A DNA stretch of 64,000 nucleotides from Bin87 sp965220105 (GCA_965220105.1 OZ244811.1:2108001-2172000); one strand, 5' to 3'. Positions 42,269 to 51,821 are shown, counted from the stretch's first letter. The notes: a model not told the origin generated them from the letters alone. Translations and numbers: made by a program.

Positions 42269-43765
42269 CTAATCGTCGCCGGTAGCCGGTTCGTCGATCA
42301 GCTGGACGTTGGAACTAAGGATGCCGAAATCGTACTCGTCCTGGGGCGCAGCGAGACGCCGTATCCAGACCACCAGGGCCGATATTACCGACGAGACCAC
42401 CAACGCCGAGGCGAACGCCCAGAACATCTGCCCGCCAATTGGCGCAGTGATGGCCCACGGCGAAATCAGATCCGGCGTCGGATAGAACAGGGCCCCGATG
42501 ATGATGCCCGCGCCGCCCGCCAGCAAGACCGCCCAGCCTGGCATCCGCCTGGAATAGAGTCCCACCAGCATAGGCACGGCGATGGCAGCGCCCAGCAGGT
42601 CGGCAATCAGGAACACGTATAGCACGCTCAACCCCTGGGTCGCCACGATTATCCCGGGTATCGCCACGACTACGGTGACCGCCCGGGCCAGCAGCATCAG
42701 GGTGCTACGTTGGACGCCGATGCCGGCCAGGTCGGCGGAAATCCCGCTGGCCAGCCCGTTCATCATCGTGTCCAGCGTGCTCATTGCCAGCATCAGGGCA
42801 CACACCAGCATCAGGAAGTGCATCCACAAGGGGAACACGTCCGAAGCCAGGGCGAACAACGCGGCAGAGACGGCGGGGTATTCAAACGGCCCCACCGACC
42901 CGTGGCCCACCGCGGCAATGCCGGCCATTCCCATCAGGAAAGTGATCGGTATGGCCAATGCGGCGGCGCCCCACAAGCTGCGATTGAGCGCCTGCTGACT
43001 CTCCACCGTGTAAACTCGTTGCCACATGCCGGGGTGGAACGCGTTGGACGCGATGATGCCGATGATCAGCACTATGCCGAAGAAATAACTACCCGAAGAG
43101 GAGACTGACAGCAGCCCGGCTCCCCGCGCCGACTCCCAAGTTCCAGTTCCGCCCACCAGCGCCGCCGCGACCACGACGAGCAGCAATAGCACCGGGATCA
43201 ACACCCAAAACTGAATGCGGTCGGTGTAGATGGACACCCGCAGGCCGCCGTATGCCGTGTAAGCAACCACCACTACGCCCACCGCAACCGCCGTCGCCCA
43301 GGCCGGCGAACCGGTCAGGATGCTGACCGCCGCCGTGATCGCCGTCATCTCCGCCGTAATGAATATCCCCATCACGAAGATGATCACCACCGCGATGGCG
43401 ACGAATGGGACCGTCCCGAAGCGATGCTTGACGTACTCGGTTACCGAGTGGCCGTTGGGCATCAACTGACGTATCCGCGGGCCGACGAACATGAACATGA
43501 CCGGGATGCCGGCCATTCCCAGGGCGTAGCCCACCAGCGAGATGATGCCGAAGTTCGCGCCCGATTCGCCGGGGCTGAGCAACACCCAGGTGCCGAACAT
43601 CGACGCAACCAGCGTAGCGATTCCCACGTTGGTCGGCGCGTGGTTGCGTGAAACCGTGTAATCTTCCACGCTCTGTCGCCGGCGACCGATGTACGTAATT
43701 CCCAGGAACAAAAAGGTCGCGCACACCAAAACCAGCGTAGCGATACCAACTCCCGTGTCGAGCAT
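42269..43765 (-). CDS. Sodium:solute symporter (SSS family), candidate thiamine or precursor transporter
   Basis: The 498-residue protein has 13 or so membrane segments with SSS signatures: SVEDYTVSRNHAPTNVG after helix 1, the GYALGMAGIPVMFMFVGPRIRQLMP region, the YTAYGGLRVSIYTDRIQFWVL segment and ASNAFHPGMWQRVYTVESQQALNRS. A zinc- and sodium-site serine cluster is plausible in helix 8 but not provable here. The start ATG 43765 has AGGAGG five bases upstream. The TPP riboswitch in its leader is good evidence for thiamine or HMP/thiazole uptake, as predicted earlier for the SSS-type ThiV; the name is not given because homology to ThiV is not shown. Confidence 0.87.
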   Translation of the reverse strand: MLDTGVGIATLVLVCATFLFLGITYIGRRRQSVEDYTVSRNHAPTNVGIATLVASMFGTWVLLSPGESGANFGIISLVGYALGMAGIPVMFMFVGPRIRQLMPNGHSVTEYVKHRFGTVPFVAIAVVIIFVMGIFITAEMTAITAAVSILTGSPAWATAVAVGVVVVAYTAYGGLRVSIYTDRIQFWVLIPVLLLLVVVAAALVGGTGTWESARGAGLLSVSSSGSYFFGIVLIIGIIASNAFHPGMWQRVYTVESQQALNRSLWGAAALAIPITFLMGMAGIAAVGHGSVGPFEYPAVSAALFALASDVFPLWMHFLMLVCALMLAMSTLDTMMNGLASGISADLAGIGVQRSTLMLLARAVTVVVAIPGIIVATQGLSVLYVFLIADLLGAAIAVPMLVGLYSRRMPGWAVLLAGGAGIIIGALFYPTPDLISPWAITAPIGGQMFWAFASALVVSSVISALVVWIRRLAAPQDEYDFGILSSNVQLIDEPATGDD

Positions 43766-43810
43766 TTCCGCCTCCTTTTGCAGCGTGGTCGGTCGAACGA
43801 AATCGACCGC

Positions 43811-43845
43811 CAAACAAAAAACCGCCAGTTGTTTTTTCTGGCGGT
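43811..43845 (-). terminator. Intrinsic terminator of the TPP riboswitch
   Basis: On the minus strand, ACCGCCAG (43845-43838) pairs with CTGGCGGT (43828-43821), followed by TTTTTGTTTG. It lies between the aptamer and the symporter start, as expected for a transcription-terminating riboswitch. Confidence 0.85.
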
Positions 43846-43857
43846 ATGAAAGCGGGC

Positions 43858-43956
43858 TTCATATCCCTACGCCGGCATTATCCGGATCAGGTATTGCGGT
43901 CGGCGGCTGCTACGGCCACCCTCTCAGCCTGGCTTCCCAAGCTCCCGCCAGAATCG
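43858..43956 (-). promoter_or_regulatory. TPP riboswitch (THI element) controlling the symporter
   Basis: The minus strand has the strongly conserved aptamer strings CTGAGAGGG (about 43925-43917) and ACCTGATCCGGATAATGCCGGCGTAGGGA (from 43891 down), with the variable P3 arm in between. The 5' edge TTCTGGCGG (43953-43945) is exactly complementary to CCGCCAGAA (43844-43836) in the terminator, so it can form an antiterminator when TPP is absent. TPP binding would free the terminator and switch off the symporter. Confidence 0.95.
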
Positions 43957-44054
43957 GTATTCGGTTTTGACGCACCCTAACACACCCCAGGCGATTGGTC
44001 AACGCCGCACGTCGTCTCATCCGCACGCGCTCTTTCAAACCAATCCGCCCCCGG

Positions 44055-44181
44055 TCATTGCGAGCGTAGCGTGGCAATCTCGTCGCCGTAGCGACGGCGT
44101 TTCGCCGACGTGTTTACAACCTCATCGAGATTGCCACGTCGCTGTGCTCCTCGCAATGACAGATTAAAGTGGGTACGCGCG
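44055..44181. repeat. Dispersed palindromic element (tcattgcgag family), full copy 2
   Basis: tcattgcgagcgtagcgtggcaatctcg on the left and cgagattgccacgtcgctgtgctcctcgcaatgacagattaaagtgggtacgcgc on the right are inverted copies of each other's core. It matches 10501-10666 and 50301-50447 and lies in the gap between the riboswitch and ftsY. Confidence 0.85.
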
Positions 44182-44234
44182 AGCCCTTCGGGCCAGTTGC
44201 GCGCCTCCCCAACCGCTGATAATCTGATTTGGCC

Positions 44235-45194
44235 ATGTTTTCGATTTTCAAACGTAACCGCAACCAGGTTAACCGTAACCAAACCGATGCCGCTGTAAAA
44301 CGCAGTCGCGACAGCTGGTTTGGCCGCATCCGCAACCTGCTCGGCTCAGCGCAACTCGACGAAGCGGTGTGGGAGGAGATCGAAGAAACCCTCATCTCCG
44401 CTGACGTCAGCGTTTCCACAACCATGACGGTCCTGGACGAACTGCGCCGCGACATGCGTGCCGGGCGCGCCGCCGATGCTGATTCCGCCGTCCGCCGCCT
44501 GAAAGAATTGCTATCAGCTGAGCTATCGGAGCAGTCCGATGCCGACGCCTGGCTGGACGATGACACCATTGCCCCTCCCTACGTGATCCTGATGTGCGGC
44601 GTGAACGGGGTCGGCAAAACCACCAGCATCGCCAAACTGGCCCATCATTTTCGGGGCGCCGGCAAGAAGGTCGTGCTGGGCGCTGCCGACACTTTCCGGG
44701 CCGCCGCCGAGGAACAGTTGGAGATACTGGGGGAGCGGGTCGGTGTGGACGTAGTCAGCCATCAGCCTGGCGCCGACCCGGGAGCAGTGGCCTACGACGC
44801 CTGGCAGGCCGCCCGCGCCCGGGGCGCCGACATCCTGATCGTGGATACCGCCGGACGGTTCCACACCCGTCACAATCTGATGGACGAACTGCAGAAGATT
44901 CGTCGAGTGATCAACCGCCTCGACGAAGCGGCGCCCCACCAGGTCCTGTTGACCCTGGACGCAACCACCGGCCACAACGGGCTGGCCCAGGCCCAGGCAT
45001 TCACCGAGGCGGTGGGGTGTACCGGCATATTTCTGGCCAAACTGGATGGCACGGCGCGAGGCGGTATCGTGCTATCGATTCGCCGCGAACTGGGAGTCCC
45101 CATCCTGTTCATCGGCACCGGCGAGGGCCTTGACGACATCGCCCCATTTGACCCGGAGGGTTTCGTCGACGCCCTCCTTGCGCCGACGGCCTGA
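44235..45194 (+). CDS. ftsY: Signal recognition particle receptor FtsY
   Basis: The 319-residue protein has the NG domains of the SRP GTPases without a long acidic A domain: a basic start (FSIFKRNRNQVNRN), the helical N domain, G1 CGVNGVGKTTSIAKLA near residue 120, G2/G3 DTFRAAAEEQL and IVDTAGRFHTRHNLMDEL near 215, and G4 KLDGTARGG near 275, ending ILFIGTGEGLDDIAPFDPEGFVDALL. It docks SRP-ribosome complexes at the membrane. ATG 44235 is preferred over the TTG two codons earlier. Confidence 0.95.
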   Translation: MFSIFKRNRNQVNRNQTDAAVKRSRDSWFGRIRNLLGSAQLDEAVWEEIEETLISADVSVSTTMTVLDELRRDMRAGRAADADSAVRRLKELLSAELSEQSDADAWLDDDTIAPPYVILMCGVNGVGKTTSIAKLAHHFRGAGKKVVLGAADTFRAAAEEQLEILGERVGVDVVSHQPGADPGAVAYDAWQAARARGADILIVDTAGRFHTRHNLMDELQKIRRVINRLDEAAPHQVLLTLDATTGHNGLAQAQAFTEAVGCTGIFLAKLDGTARGGIVLSIRRELGVPILFIGTGEGLDDIAPFDPEGFVDALLAPTA

Positions 45195-45216
45195 CCTGCC
45201 GACCCGCCAATAGACC

Positions 45217-47655
45217 GTGCAGGACGTCCTCGCCTGGCTCATCGCGCTCCGGGTGATATCGTTGGTGGCCTTCCCGGTGGCGCACCTGCTGCTCGGGAGG
45301 CTGGCCGACCGGGGTTGGGCCGTCTCGGGCACCCTGGGATTGCTGTTCCTGGCCTGGGTCACCTGGATGGGCGGCAGCATCGGCATCCTGCCCAACTCCG
45401 CCGCCGGCATTGCCGCCGTGCTTATCGTGATGGCGGTCGGCTCCGTATGGCTGGCCTACCGTCAGCGCGCGGAACTGACCGATTTCTTCAGGCGGCGGTG
45501 GACGGTGGTGGTAACCACCGAGTTGGCGTTTCTGGCAATGTTCGCCTGCTGGGCCCTGGTCGTCAGCGAGGCGCCGGCGATCAACCACACCGAAAAACCC
45601 ATGGATTTCGGCATCCTGAACGCCATCGTCCAGGCCGACGGCTTTCCTCCCGACGACCAGTGGCTGGCCGGCCACAGCGTCGCCTACTACTACGGCGGAC
45701 ATTACGTCTACGCCATGTTGACCACGTTGAGCGGTGTTCCCCCCCACATTGCCTACAACCTTGCCGTCGCCACCGTGCCCGCACTGCTGGCGACCGGGCT
45801 GTTGGGGCTGGTGTACAACCTGCTGCGTTTTGCCGGAGCCAGGGTCATGCCGTCACTGGTCACGGGCCTGTCGTCGGCCGGCGGGATATTGCTGTTGGGC
45901 AACCTGACCGGGCTGCTGGAATTGCTCCACGTGCGAGGCCTGGGCGGACCGGGTTTTTGGCAGTGGATAGGCGTCAAGGGACTGGAGGCGCCGGCCGGAA
46001 CCGCCGGATGGCTACCGGACGGTTTCTGGTGGTGGTGGCGGGGCACCCGCGTGATCGACACCCTGGGAGCGGACGGGACATCCCTTGACTACACGATCAC
46101 CGAGTTTCCGTTCTTCAGCTTCCTGCTGGGCGACCTGCACGCCCACGTTACGGCGCTGCCGTTCCTGGTTCTCGTGCTATCGCTGACCTTGGCGCTGCTG
46201 GTGGCGCCGGAACCGCCCGGACTGGACTGGTTGCGGCGGAGACCGTGGGAAGCCGGTGTGCTGGCGCTGTCCGTGGGCGCGCTGGCGTTCATCAACACCT
46301 GGGACTGGCCGGTCTACATCGCCATCGTAGCCATGGCGGCGATTGCCCGCTGGTTTGCCTGGTGGACGATGCCCACCGGCCAATTGGATTCGCCCGACGG
46401 GAGGTTGGGTAGTGCCCTCGCCGGTTCGGTCGGAAGGGCCGTCATTTTGGCTATCGGGTTGGCGTCGGCGGGCCTGGTGCTGTACCAGCCGTTTTACCTG
46501 TCCTTTGACAGCCAGGCGCAGGGAATTCTTCCGGTAGTGGGGCCTGCTACGCGACCGATACACTTCCTGCTGATGATGGCTGTGCCCGCGTTGCTGGCCG
46601 CTGGATTGGTCGCCCGTGTCCTGCTGGAGGTTGGCTGGCTTGCGCTGAAGCTGCGGAGTATCGCGTGGGCAATGCTGGCGGCGAGCTTGGTGCCGTTCCT
46701 CCTCTGGCTGGTGGCCGTGGGACTTCGGTTGTCGGTGTCTCCAGACGACGTCCAACTTGCAGACGGCATCGTGGTACGCCGGCTAATGCTGGCATTGCCG
46801 TTGTTGCTTATGGGTGGGTTCGCCTCGTATGCGGCCCTGGCGTTGATCGTGGGGCGGCGTCCCAATCAGTGGCTGATTTTCGCGTTGCTGCTCTCGGCCG
46901 CCGGATTCTACCTGCTGGCCGGCGCCGAGTTATTCCACATCGCCGACCAGTTCGGCAACCGCATGAACACCGTGTTCAAGGTGTACTACCAGGCGTGGCT
47001 GCTGCTCGGGATTGCCGGAGCGGTGGGCATCTATTACATTGTGGTCGCTCCGTTGCTAAGGAGCAGCTGGGACCTGCGCCTGGCATCCCTGAAAGCCATC
47101 GGGGTCGTTTATGCCGTGGCAGTATTAGTCCTGATCGTGGCTGCCGGATTCTATCCCGTCGGAGCCGTGGTGGAGAGAACCGGCTGGGGTAGATCAGGGG
47201 AGAGCTGGGCGGACAACACGCTGTCGGGGCTGGCATACCTGGAAGCCGACTCCCCGGACGAACACGATGCCATCGTCTGGTTGAGCGCTCCCGCCCGCGG
47301 CGGGAACATTGTGGAGGCGGTGGGTGACGACTACACCGATTATGGCCGCATAGCGGCGTCCACCGGTCGACCAACGTTACTCGGCTGGCGAGGCCACGAA
47401 AGGCAATGGCGCGGCGACGACAGCGCCTTTGCGGGACGAGAGGATGACATCACGACTATCTACACCAGCGAAAACGCGGACGACGTGCTGGTTTTGCTAC
47501 GACGTTACGCCGTCCGTTGGGTCGTGGTCGGTCCACGCGAATTGTCCACCTACGGCAGCGACGTCAAATCCCGTGCGTCGGGATGGGCGGACGAAAGCTG
47601 GCTTGAGGAAGCCTTTACCACGAACAGCATCACCATCTACGAAGTTATAAACTAG
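45217..47655 (+). CDS. DUF2298 ('YYY') polytopic membrane protein
   Basis: The 812-residue protein has about 18 hydrophobic segments. HSVAYYYGGHYVYAMLTTLSGVPPHIAYNLAVA near residue 155 contains the YYYGG block that defines the DUF2298/Chlor_Arch_YYY family of Chloroflexota and Archaea, and DLHAHVTALPFLVL near 310 carries the second conserved block. The C-terminal 130 residues are soluble and probably outside. The layout is like glycosyltransferases of the GT-C type, so a lipid-linked sugar role is plausible but unproven. GTG start; 22 bases after ftsY. Confidence 0.87.
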   Translation: MQDVLAWLIALRVISLVAFPVAHLLLGRLADRGWAVSGTLGLLFLAWVTWMGGSIGILPNSAAGIAAVLIVMAVGSVWLAYRQRAELTDFFRRRWTVVVTTELAFLAMFACWALVVSEAPAINHTEKPMDFGILNAIVQADGFPPDDQWLAGHSVAYYYGGHYVYAMLTTLSGVPPHIAYNLAVATVPALLATGLLGLVYNLLRFAGARVMPSLVTGLSSAGGILLLGNLTGLLELLHVRGLGGPGFWQWIGVKGLEAPAGTAGWLPDGFWWWWRGTRVIDTLGADGTSLDYTITEFPFFSFLLGDLHAHVTALPFLVLVLSLTLALLVAPEPPGLDWLRRRPWEAGVLALSVGALAFINTWDWPVYIAIVAMAAIARWFAWWTMPTGQLDSPDGRLGSALAGSVGRAVILAIGLASAGLVLYQPFYLSFDSQAQGILPVVGPATRPIHFLLMMAVPALLAAGLVARVLLEVGWLALKLRSIAWAMLAASLVPFLLWLVAVGLRLSVSPDDVQLADGIVVRRLMLALPLLLMGGFASYAALALIVGRRPNQWLIFALLLSAAGFYLLAGAELFHIADQFGNRMNTVFKVYYQAWLLLGIAGAVGIYYIVVAPLLRSSWDLRLASLKAIGVVYAVAVLVLIVAAGFYPVGAVVERTGWGRSGESWADNTLSGLAYLEADSPDEHDAIVWLSAPARGGNIVEAVGDDYTDYGRIAASTGRPTLLGWRGHERQWRGDDSAFAGREDDITTIYTSENADDVLVLLRRYAVRWVVVGPRELSTYGSDVKSRASGWADESWLEEAFTTNSITIYEVIN

Positions 47656-47691
47656 TCGACCAATAAACAACGGCTGACAAGGAGGCCACTC

Positions 47692-48126
47692 ATGGAATTC
47701 GGCGACGTCAAGCATTTCTTCCAGGGCAACCACCGGGGCGTGATCAACACCTTTCGCAACGACGGTACGGCCCAGACCAGCATCGTGGTCTGCGGCGCTT
47801 CGCCCTTCGACGGCGACGACGCTCCCATTTTCGTCACCGTGCGCGGAACTTCCTACAAGGTCCGCAACCTGCGCCGCAACCCGCGGTGCAATGTCATGGC
47901 GGTGGCCGAAGACTGGCGACAGTTCGCCGTGGTGGAAGGCATCGCAACCCTCACCGACTACCACAACACCGAGGCCGAAGACATGCGCGTGCGGCTGCGG
48001 GATGCCTTCATGGCCTGCGGCGACAACGAACACCCGAACTGGGAGGAATACGACCAGGCCATGGTCGCGCAGGACGCCGTAATCGTGGTGGTCCAGCCCC
48101 AGCGGGTGTACGGACTCATCCGGTAG
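47692..48126 (+). CDS. PPOX-class F420- or FMN-binding protein
   Basis: The 144-residue protein has the split-barrel fold of pyridoxamine-phosphate-oxidase-like proteins: FFQGNHRGVINTFRNDGTAQTSIVVCG, then DAPIFVTVRGTSYKVRNLRRNPRCNVMAVAEDWRQFAVVEGIATL. This order is typical of the TIGR03618-like F420-binding reductases of Actinobacteria and Chloroflexota. AGGAGG precedes the ATG. The substrate is unknown. Confidence 0.83.
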   Translation: MEFGDVKHFFQGNHRGVINTFRNDGTAQTSIVVCGASPFDGDDAPIFVTVRGTSYKVRNLRRNPRCNVMAVAEDWRQFAVVEGIATLTDYHNTEAEDMRVRLRDAFMACGDNEHPNWEEYDQAMVAQDAVIVVVQPQRVYGLIR

Positions 48127-48133
48127 ACGTCGC

Positions 48134-50284
48134 CTACTCGTCCAAATCCAGCGCTCCCTGGGCCGACGGGGGAGCGCCGTCTTCCCTGGGTTCGCCATCG
48201 GTTACGGTGGCAACCCCAGCTGGGTTGTCGAGCAGGGCCAGCAGGCCGCCCTCATCCAGTACCGGCACGCGCAACCGTTCGGCGGTGGCCAGCTTGGTGC
48301 CCGGCGCAGCGCCGGCCACCAGCCAGCTGGTCTTGCGCGACACCGACGATGACGTGGCGGCGCCCAGGGCCTTTACCCGGCCCTCTGCCTCCCGGCGAGT
48401 CATGGCAGACAACGTGCCCGTAATCACGAAAGTCAGGCCCTTCCAGGGCAACGCCGACGTGTCCACCGGCGCCAGTTCCTGCCAGAGCTTCACGCCGGCG
48501 GACCGCAACCCGGCGATGGTCTGCTGGTTGCTCTCGGCGGCAAAGTAGTTGACGATGCTCTCGGCGATGCGCGGCCCCACTCCGTCAATCTCGGTGAGAT
48601 CCCCCACATCGGCGGCGGCGATGTCGTCGATGCTGGCGTAACGGCCGGCTAACAGGTCGGCCACCTCTGCGCCCACATGCAATATGCCCAGGGCAAACAG
48701 GATGCGCGCCAGTGGCCGCGTCCTGCTGGTCTCGATGTTGTTCAGGATGCGCGTCGCCAGGCGGTCGCCCATCCGGTCCAGCGCGGTGAGTTGGTCCTTG
48801 GTCAGCAGGTAGAGGTCCGAAACGTCGGCAACCAGACCCTGCTCAATCAGAATGCGGCACCACTGCTCGCCCAGGCCGTCGATGTCCATGGCGCCGCGAC
48901 TGACGAAATGCTTCAGCGACTCAAAAAACTGGGCGGGGCACGCGGAATTGGGACACCGGTGCATGGCGTCCCCTGCTTCCTTGACGACCGCGGTGTCGCA
49001 CACGGGACAATGGTTGGGCATCCGGAAAATGGCCAATGATTCCCGTCCGGGAACGTCCACGGGCCCGATGATGTGGGGTATCACGTCGCCGGCCCGCTCG
49101 ATCACCACTACGTCGCCGATCCGGATGTCCTTCCGGTGTATATCCTCCTCGTTGTGCAGCGACGCATGCTGCACCGTGGCCCCGCTCACCACTACCGGCT
49201 CCAATATGGCCTGGGGGTTGAGGCTGCCGGTGCGCCCCACGTTGATAATGATGTTCAGCAACCGGGTGGTAGAACGTTCCGCCGGGAATTTGTAGGCTAT
49301 CGCCCAGCGCGGCTCCCGGCCGGCAACGCCCAGGGAGTTTTGCTGGGCGAGGCTGTCTACCTTCACCACCAGGCCGTCCGCCTCGTAATTCCAATCGTGA
49401 CGGCGTTCCAGCATCTCGTCATAGTAGGCGCAGACCTCGTCGACCGTATCGAAGGTGCGGTTCAACGGATTGATGCGGAAGCCGCAGGAAGCCAGGGCTT
49501 GCAACGCTGCCCACTGGCCGGCCGGCATGGGAGCGTCACCGGCGTCGTTCAGGCTGTACACCCACATCTGCATGTTCCGGCTGGCGGTAACCTTTGGGTC
49601 CAGCTGACGGATGGTCCCGGCCCCCGTGTTGCGAGGATTGGCGTACAGCTGCTCGCCCAATCGTTCGCGCTCCTCGTTCATACGCTTGAAACTATCCAGC
49701 GGCAAATACACCTCGCCGCGTACTTCCAGCTCGGCCGGCGGGTGGCCCGAGAGCGTCAGCGGAATGCTGCGGACCGTTCGCAGGTTGCTCGTAACGTCTT
49801 CGCCGGTTTGGCCGTTGCCCCGCGTCGCCCCCTGGACAAATCTTCCGTTGCGGTAGGTGAGGCGCACGGCGAGGCCGTCGATTTTCAGCTCGGTCACCAT
49901 GCGGAATGATTGCCCGTCCAGCAAGTCGGTGACCCTCCGGTGCCACGTCTCCAGATCATCCCGGCCGAACGCATTGGACAGGCTGAACATCGAAATGGGA
50001 TGCTCGACTTGGGTAAACCCGTCGGACGGTTCTCCGGCGACCCGCTGAGTGGGCGAATCGGCGGATCGGCACGCCGGAAATTCGGCTTCCAGGCGCCGCA
50101 ACTCCTCCATCAGCGTGTCGTACTGTCCATCGCCGATCACCGGGGCATCTTCGTTGTAATAACGATCGGAATGGTATCGGAGTTGGACGTGGAGTTGACG
50201 GGTTCGGGCGAAGGGGTCACGCGCCACAGGCACGTCCTGGCTCAGCCCGGTGTAGTACGGTTCGGTAGATTTCGCGCTCATCAT
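48134..50284 (-). CDS. ligA: NAD-dependent DNA ligase LigA
   Basis: The protein of about 715 residues has all LigA parts in order: the Ia domain (YHSDRYYNEDAPVIGDGQYDTLMEELRRLE), the adenylation motif TELKIDGLAVRL with the active Lys near residue 125, the OB fold, the four-Cys zinc finger CPVCDTAVVKEAGDAMHRCPNSACPAQ near 425, helix-hairpin-helix repeats (DLTEIDGVGPRIAESIVNYF) and a C-terminal BRCT domain (GLTFVITGTLSAMTRREAEGRVKALG). ATG 50284 or 50281 is the likely start; the frame open to 50401 passes through a palindromic repeat. It joins Okazaki fragments. Confidence 0.96.
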   Translation of the reverse strand: MMSAKSTEPYYTGLSQDVPVARDPFARTRQLHVQLRYHSDRYYNEDAPVIGDGQYDTLMEELRRLEAEFPACRSADSPTQRVAGEPSDGFTQVEHPISMFSLSNAFGRDDLETWHRRVTDLLDGQSFRMVTELKIDGLAVRLTYRNGRFVQGATRGNGQTGEDVTSNLRTVRSIPLTLSGHPPAELEVRGEVYLPLDSFKRMNEERERLGEQLYANPRNTGAGTIRQLDPKVTASRNMQMWVYSLNDAGDAPMPAGQWAALQALASCGFRINPLNRTFDTVDEVCAYYDEMLERRHDWNYEADGLVVKVDSLAQQNSLGVAGREPRWAIAYKFPAERSTTRLLNIIINVGRTGSLNPQAILEPVVVSGATVQHASLHNEEDIHRKDIRIGDVVVIERAGDVIPHIIGPVDVPGRESLAIFRMPNHCPVCDTAVVKEAGDAMHRCPNSACPAQFFESLKHFVSRGAMDIDGLGEQWCRILIEQGLVADVSDLYLLTKDQLTALDRMGDRLATRILNNIETSRTRPLARILFALGILHVGAEVADLLAGRYASIDDIAAADVGDLTEIDGVGPRIAESIVNYFAAESNQQTIAGLRSAGVKLWQELAPVDTSALPWKGLTFVITGTLSAMTRREAEGRVKALGAATSSSVSRKTSWLVAGAAPGTKLATAERLRVPVLDEGGLLALLDNPAGVATVTDGEPREDGAPPSAQGALDLDE

Positions 50285-50300
50285 CGTCATCCTGCGGCTG

Positions 50301-50447
50301 CTCATGCGTACCCACTTTGTCATTGCGAGCGTAGCGTGGCAATCTCGTCTCGTAGCTACGGCGGTTCGCCGATGTGTGTTCAACCTCATCGAGATTGCCA
50401 CGTCGCTGTGCTCCTCGCAATGACAGATTAAAGTGGGTACGCGTGAG
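50301..50447. repeat. Dispersed palindromic element (tcattgcgag family), full copy 3
   Basis: ctcatgcgtacccactttgtcattgcgag on the left is the inverse of ctcgcaatgacagattaaagtgggtacgcgtgag on the right, with gtggcaatctcg and cgagattgccac as the next pairing segments. It fills most of the gap between ligA and the acyl-CoA dehydrogenase gene. Confidence 0.88.
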
Positions 50448-50603
50448 CCTGCGGCTGGTATTCCGTAGTCGAATTAGTATAGCCCGGTGGGTGGGCCGGC
50501 GGCCACGCACACCACACTGAATCCGGTTTGAGTTGCGCCTCCGGGCCTGCTGGGATAGACTGATTCGCACCCTCGTATACCTGATACGACAGGAGCCAAC
50601 TTC

Positions 50604-51779
50604 GTGACCACCATTACCCCTACTCCGGAAGAAGCTCGTACGCAAATCGTCAGCATGGTGCGCGATTTCGTCCGCCGGGAGGTCGAACCGGTCGCCGCCC
50701 AACACGACGCCGAGGACACGGTACCGTACGACCTCATCAACACCATGAAGGGGCTGGGGCTGTTCGGCATCACCATACCGGAAGAGTACGGCGGGATGGG
50801 TCTGGATTACACGACCTTTGCCATGATTTTCGAGGAGATCAGCAAGGGTTACATGGCCCTGACCGGGACCCTGGGCACCCACCACATCCTGGCCTACGTG
50901 TTGGCCAACTACGGCACCCAGGCCCAGCGCGACCAGTTTTTGCCCCGTCTCGCCACTGGCGAAATCCGCGGCGGTCTGGCCCTCACCGAACCCAGCGGCG
51001 GCAGCGATGTGGGAGCCCTGCAAACCCGCGCCGTCAAGGACGGCGAGGAGTACGTGGTCAACGGCTCCAAGATGTTCATCACCAATGCGGAATCCGGCGA
51101 CGCCTTCTGCCTCCTGGCCCGCACTGACCCAGACCCGTCGATCAAGCACCGCGGGTTGTCTGCCTTCGTCATCGAAAAGAACGGCGATCCGGGTTTCAAG
51201 GTGGGACGCCACCTGGAGAAACTGGGCTACCGCGGCCCGGAAACCTGCGAACTGTTCTTCGAAGATTTCCGCATCCCGGCTGACAACCTCATCGGCGGCG
51301 AGGAGAACGTGGGATTCGGCCAGGTCATGAGCGGGCTGGAAACCGGCCGTATCAACGTGGCCGCCCGCGCCGTCGGAGTCGCCCAGGCCGCTCTGGACGC
51401 CTCGATGCGTTACGTCCAGCAGCGGGAAACCTTCGGCCAACCCATCGGCCAGCACCAGGCCATCCAGCTGAAAATCGCCGACATGGCCACCAAGATTCAG
51501 GCGGCCCGCCTGCTGGTCTACGACGCCGCTGCCAAGAAAGACAGCGGAGACCGCATTGACCTGGAATCGGGCATGGCCAAACTCTTCGCCAGCGAGGTTT
51601 GCGGCGAGGTGGCCATGGAGGCGATGCGTATCCACGGCGGTTACGGCTACACCAAGGACTTCCCCGTCGAGCGTTACTACCGCGACGCGCCCCTGATGAT
51701 TATCGGAGAAGGCACCAACGAAATCATGCGCCTGGTAATAGCCCGCCAGCTGTTGAGGCGGCCCGAGTACCAGTTGTAG
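50604..51779 (+). CDS. Acyl-CoA dehydrogenase
   Basis: The 391-residue flavoenzyme has the ACAD layout: an N-terminal helical domain (GLGLFGITIPEEYGGMGLDYTTFAMIFEEISKG), the FAD/substrate signature LALTEPSGGSDVGALQTRAVKDGEEYVVNGSKMFITNAESG near residue 125, RMHG-like MRIHGGYGYTKDFPVERYYRDA near 335, and IIGEGTNEIMRLVIARQLL with the catalytic-base Glu near the end. A GTG start with AGGAG eight bases upstream is used. It performs the first step of beta oxidation, before the enoyl-CoA hydratases elsewhere in the window. Confidence 0.94.
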   Translation: MTTITPTPEEARTQIVSMVRDFVRREVEPVAAQHDAEDTVPYDLINTMKGLGLFGITIPEEYGGMGLDYTTFAMIFEEISKGYMALTGTLGTHHILAYVLANYGTQAQRDQFLPRLATGEIRGGLALTEPSGGSDVGALQTRAVKDGEEYVVNGSKMFITNAESGDAFCLLARTDPDPSIKHRGLSAFVIEKNGDPGFKVGRHLEKLGYRGPETCELFFEDFRIPADNLIGGEENVGFGQVMSGLETGRINVAARAVGVAQAALDASMRYVQQRETFGQPIGQHQAIQLKIADMATKIQAARLLVYDAAAKKDSGDRIDLESGMAKLFASEVCGEVAMEAMRIHGGYGYTKDFPVERYYRDAPLMIIGEGTNEIMRLVIARQLLRRPEYQL

Positions 51780-51821
51780 CCAATCTCAATCACAGCTTCC
51801 ACAACACTCTGGAATCAATAC

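Noticed and set aside
50285..50401. Extension of LigA into the palindromic repeat
   Set aside because: The added residues (MAISMRLNTHRR...) are the translation of the repeat family and recur in unrelated frames near other copies.
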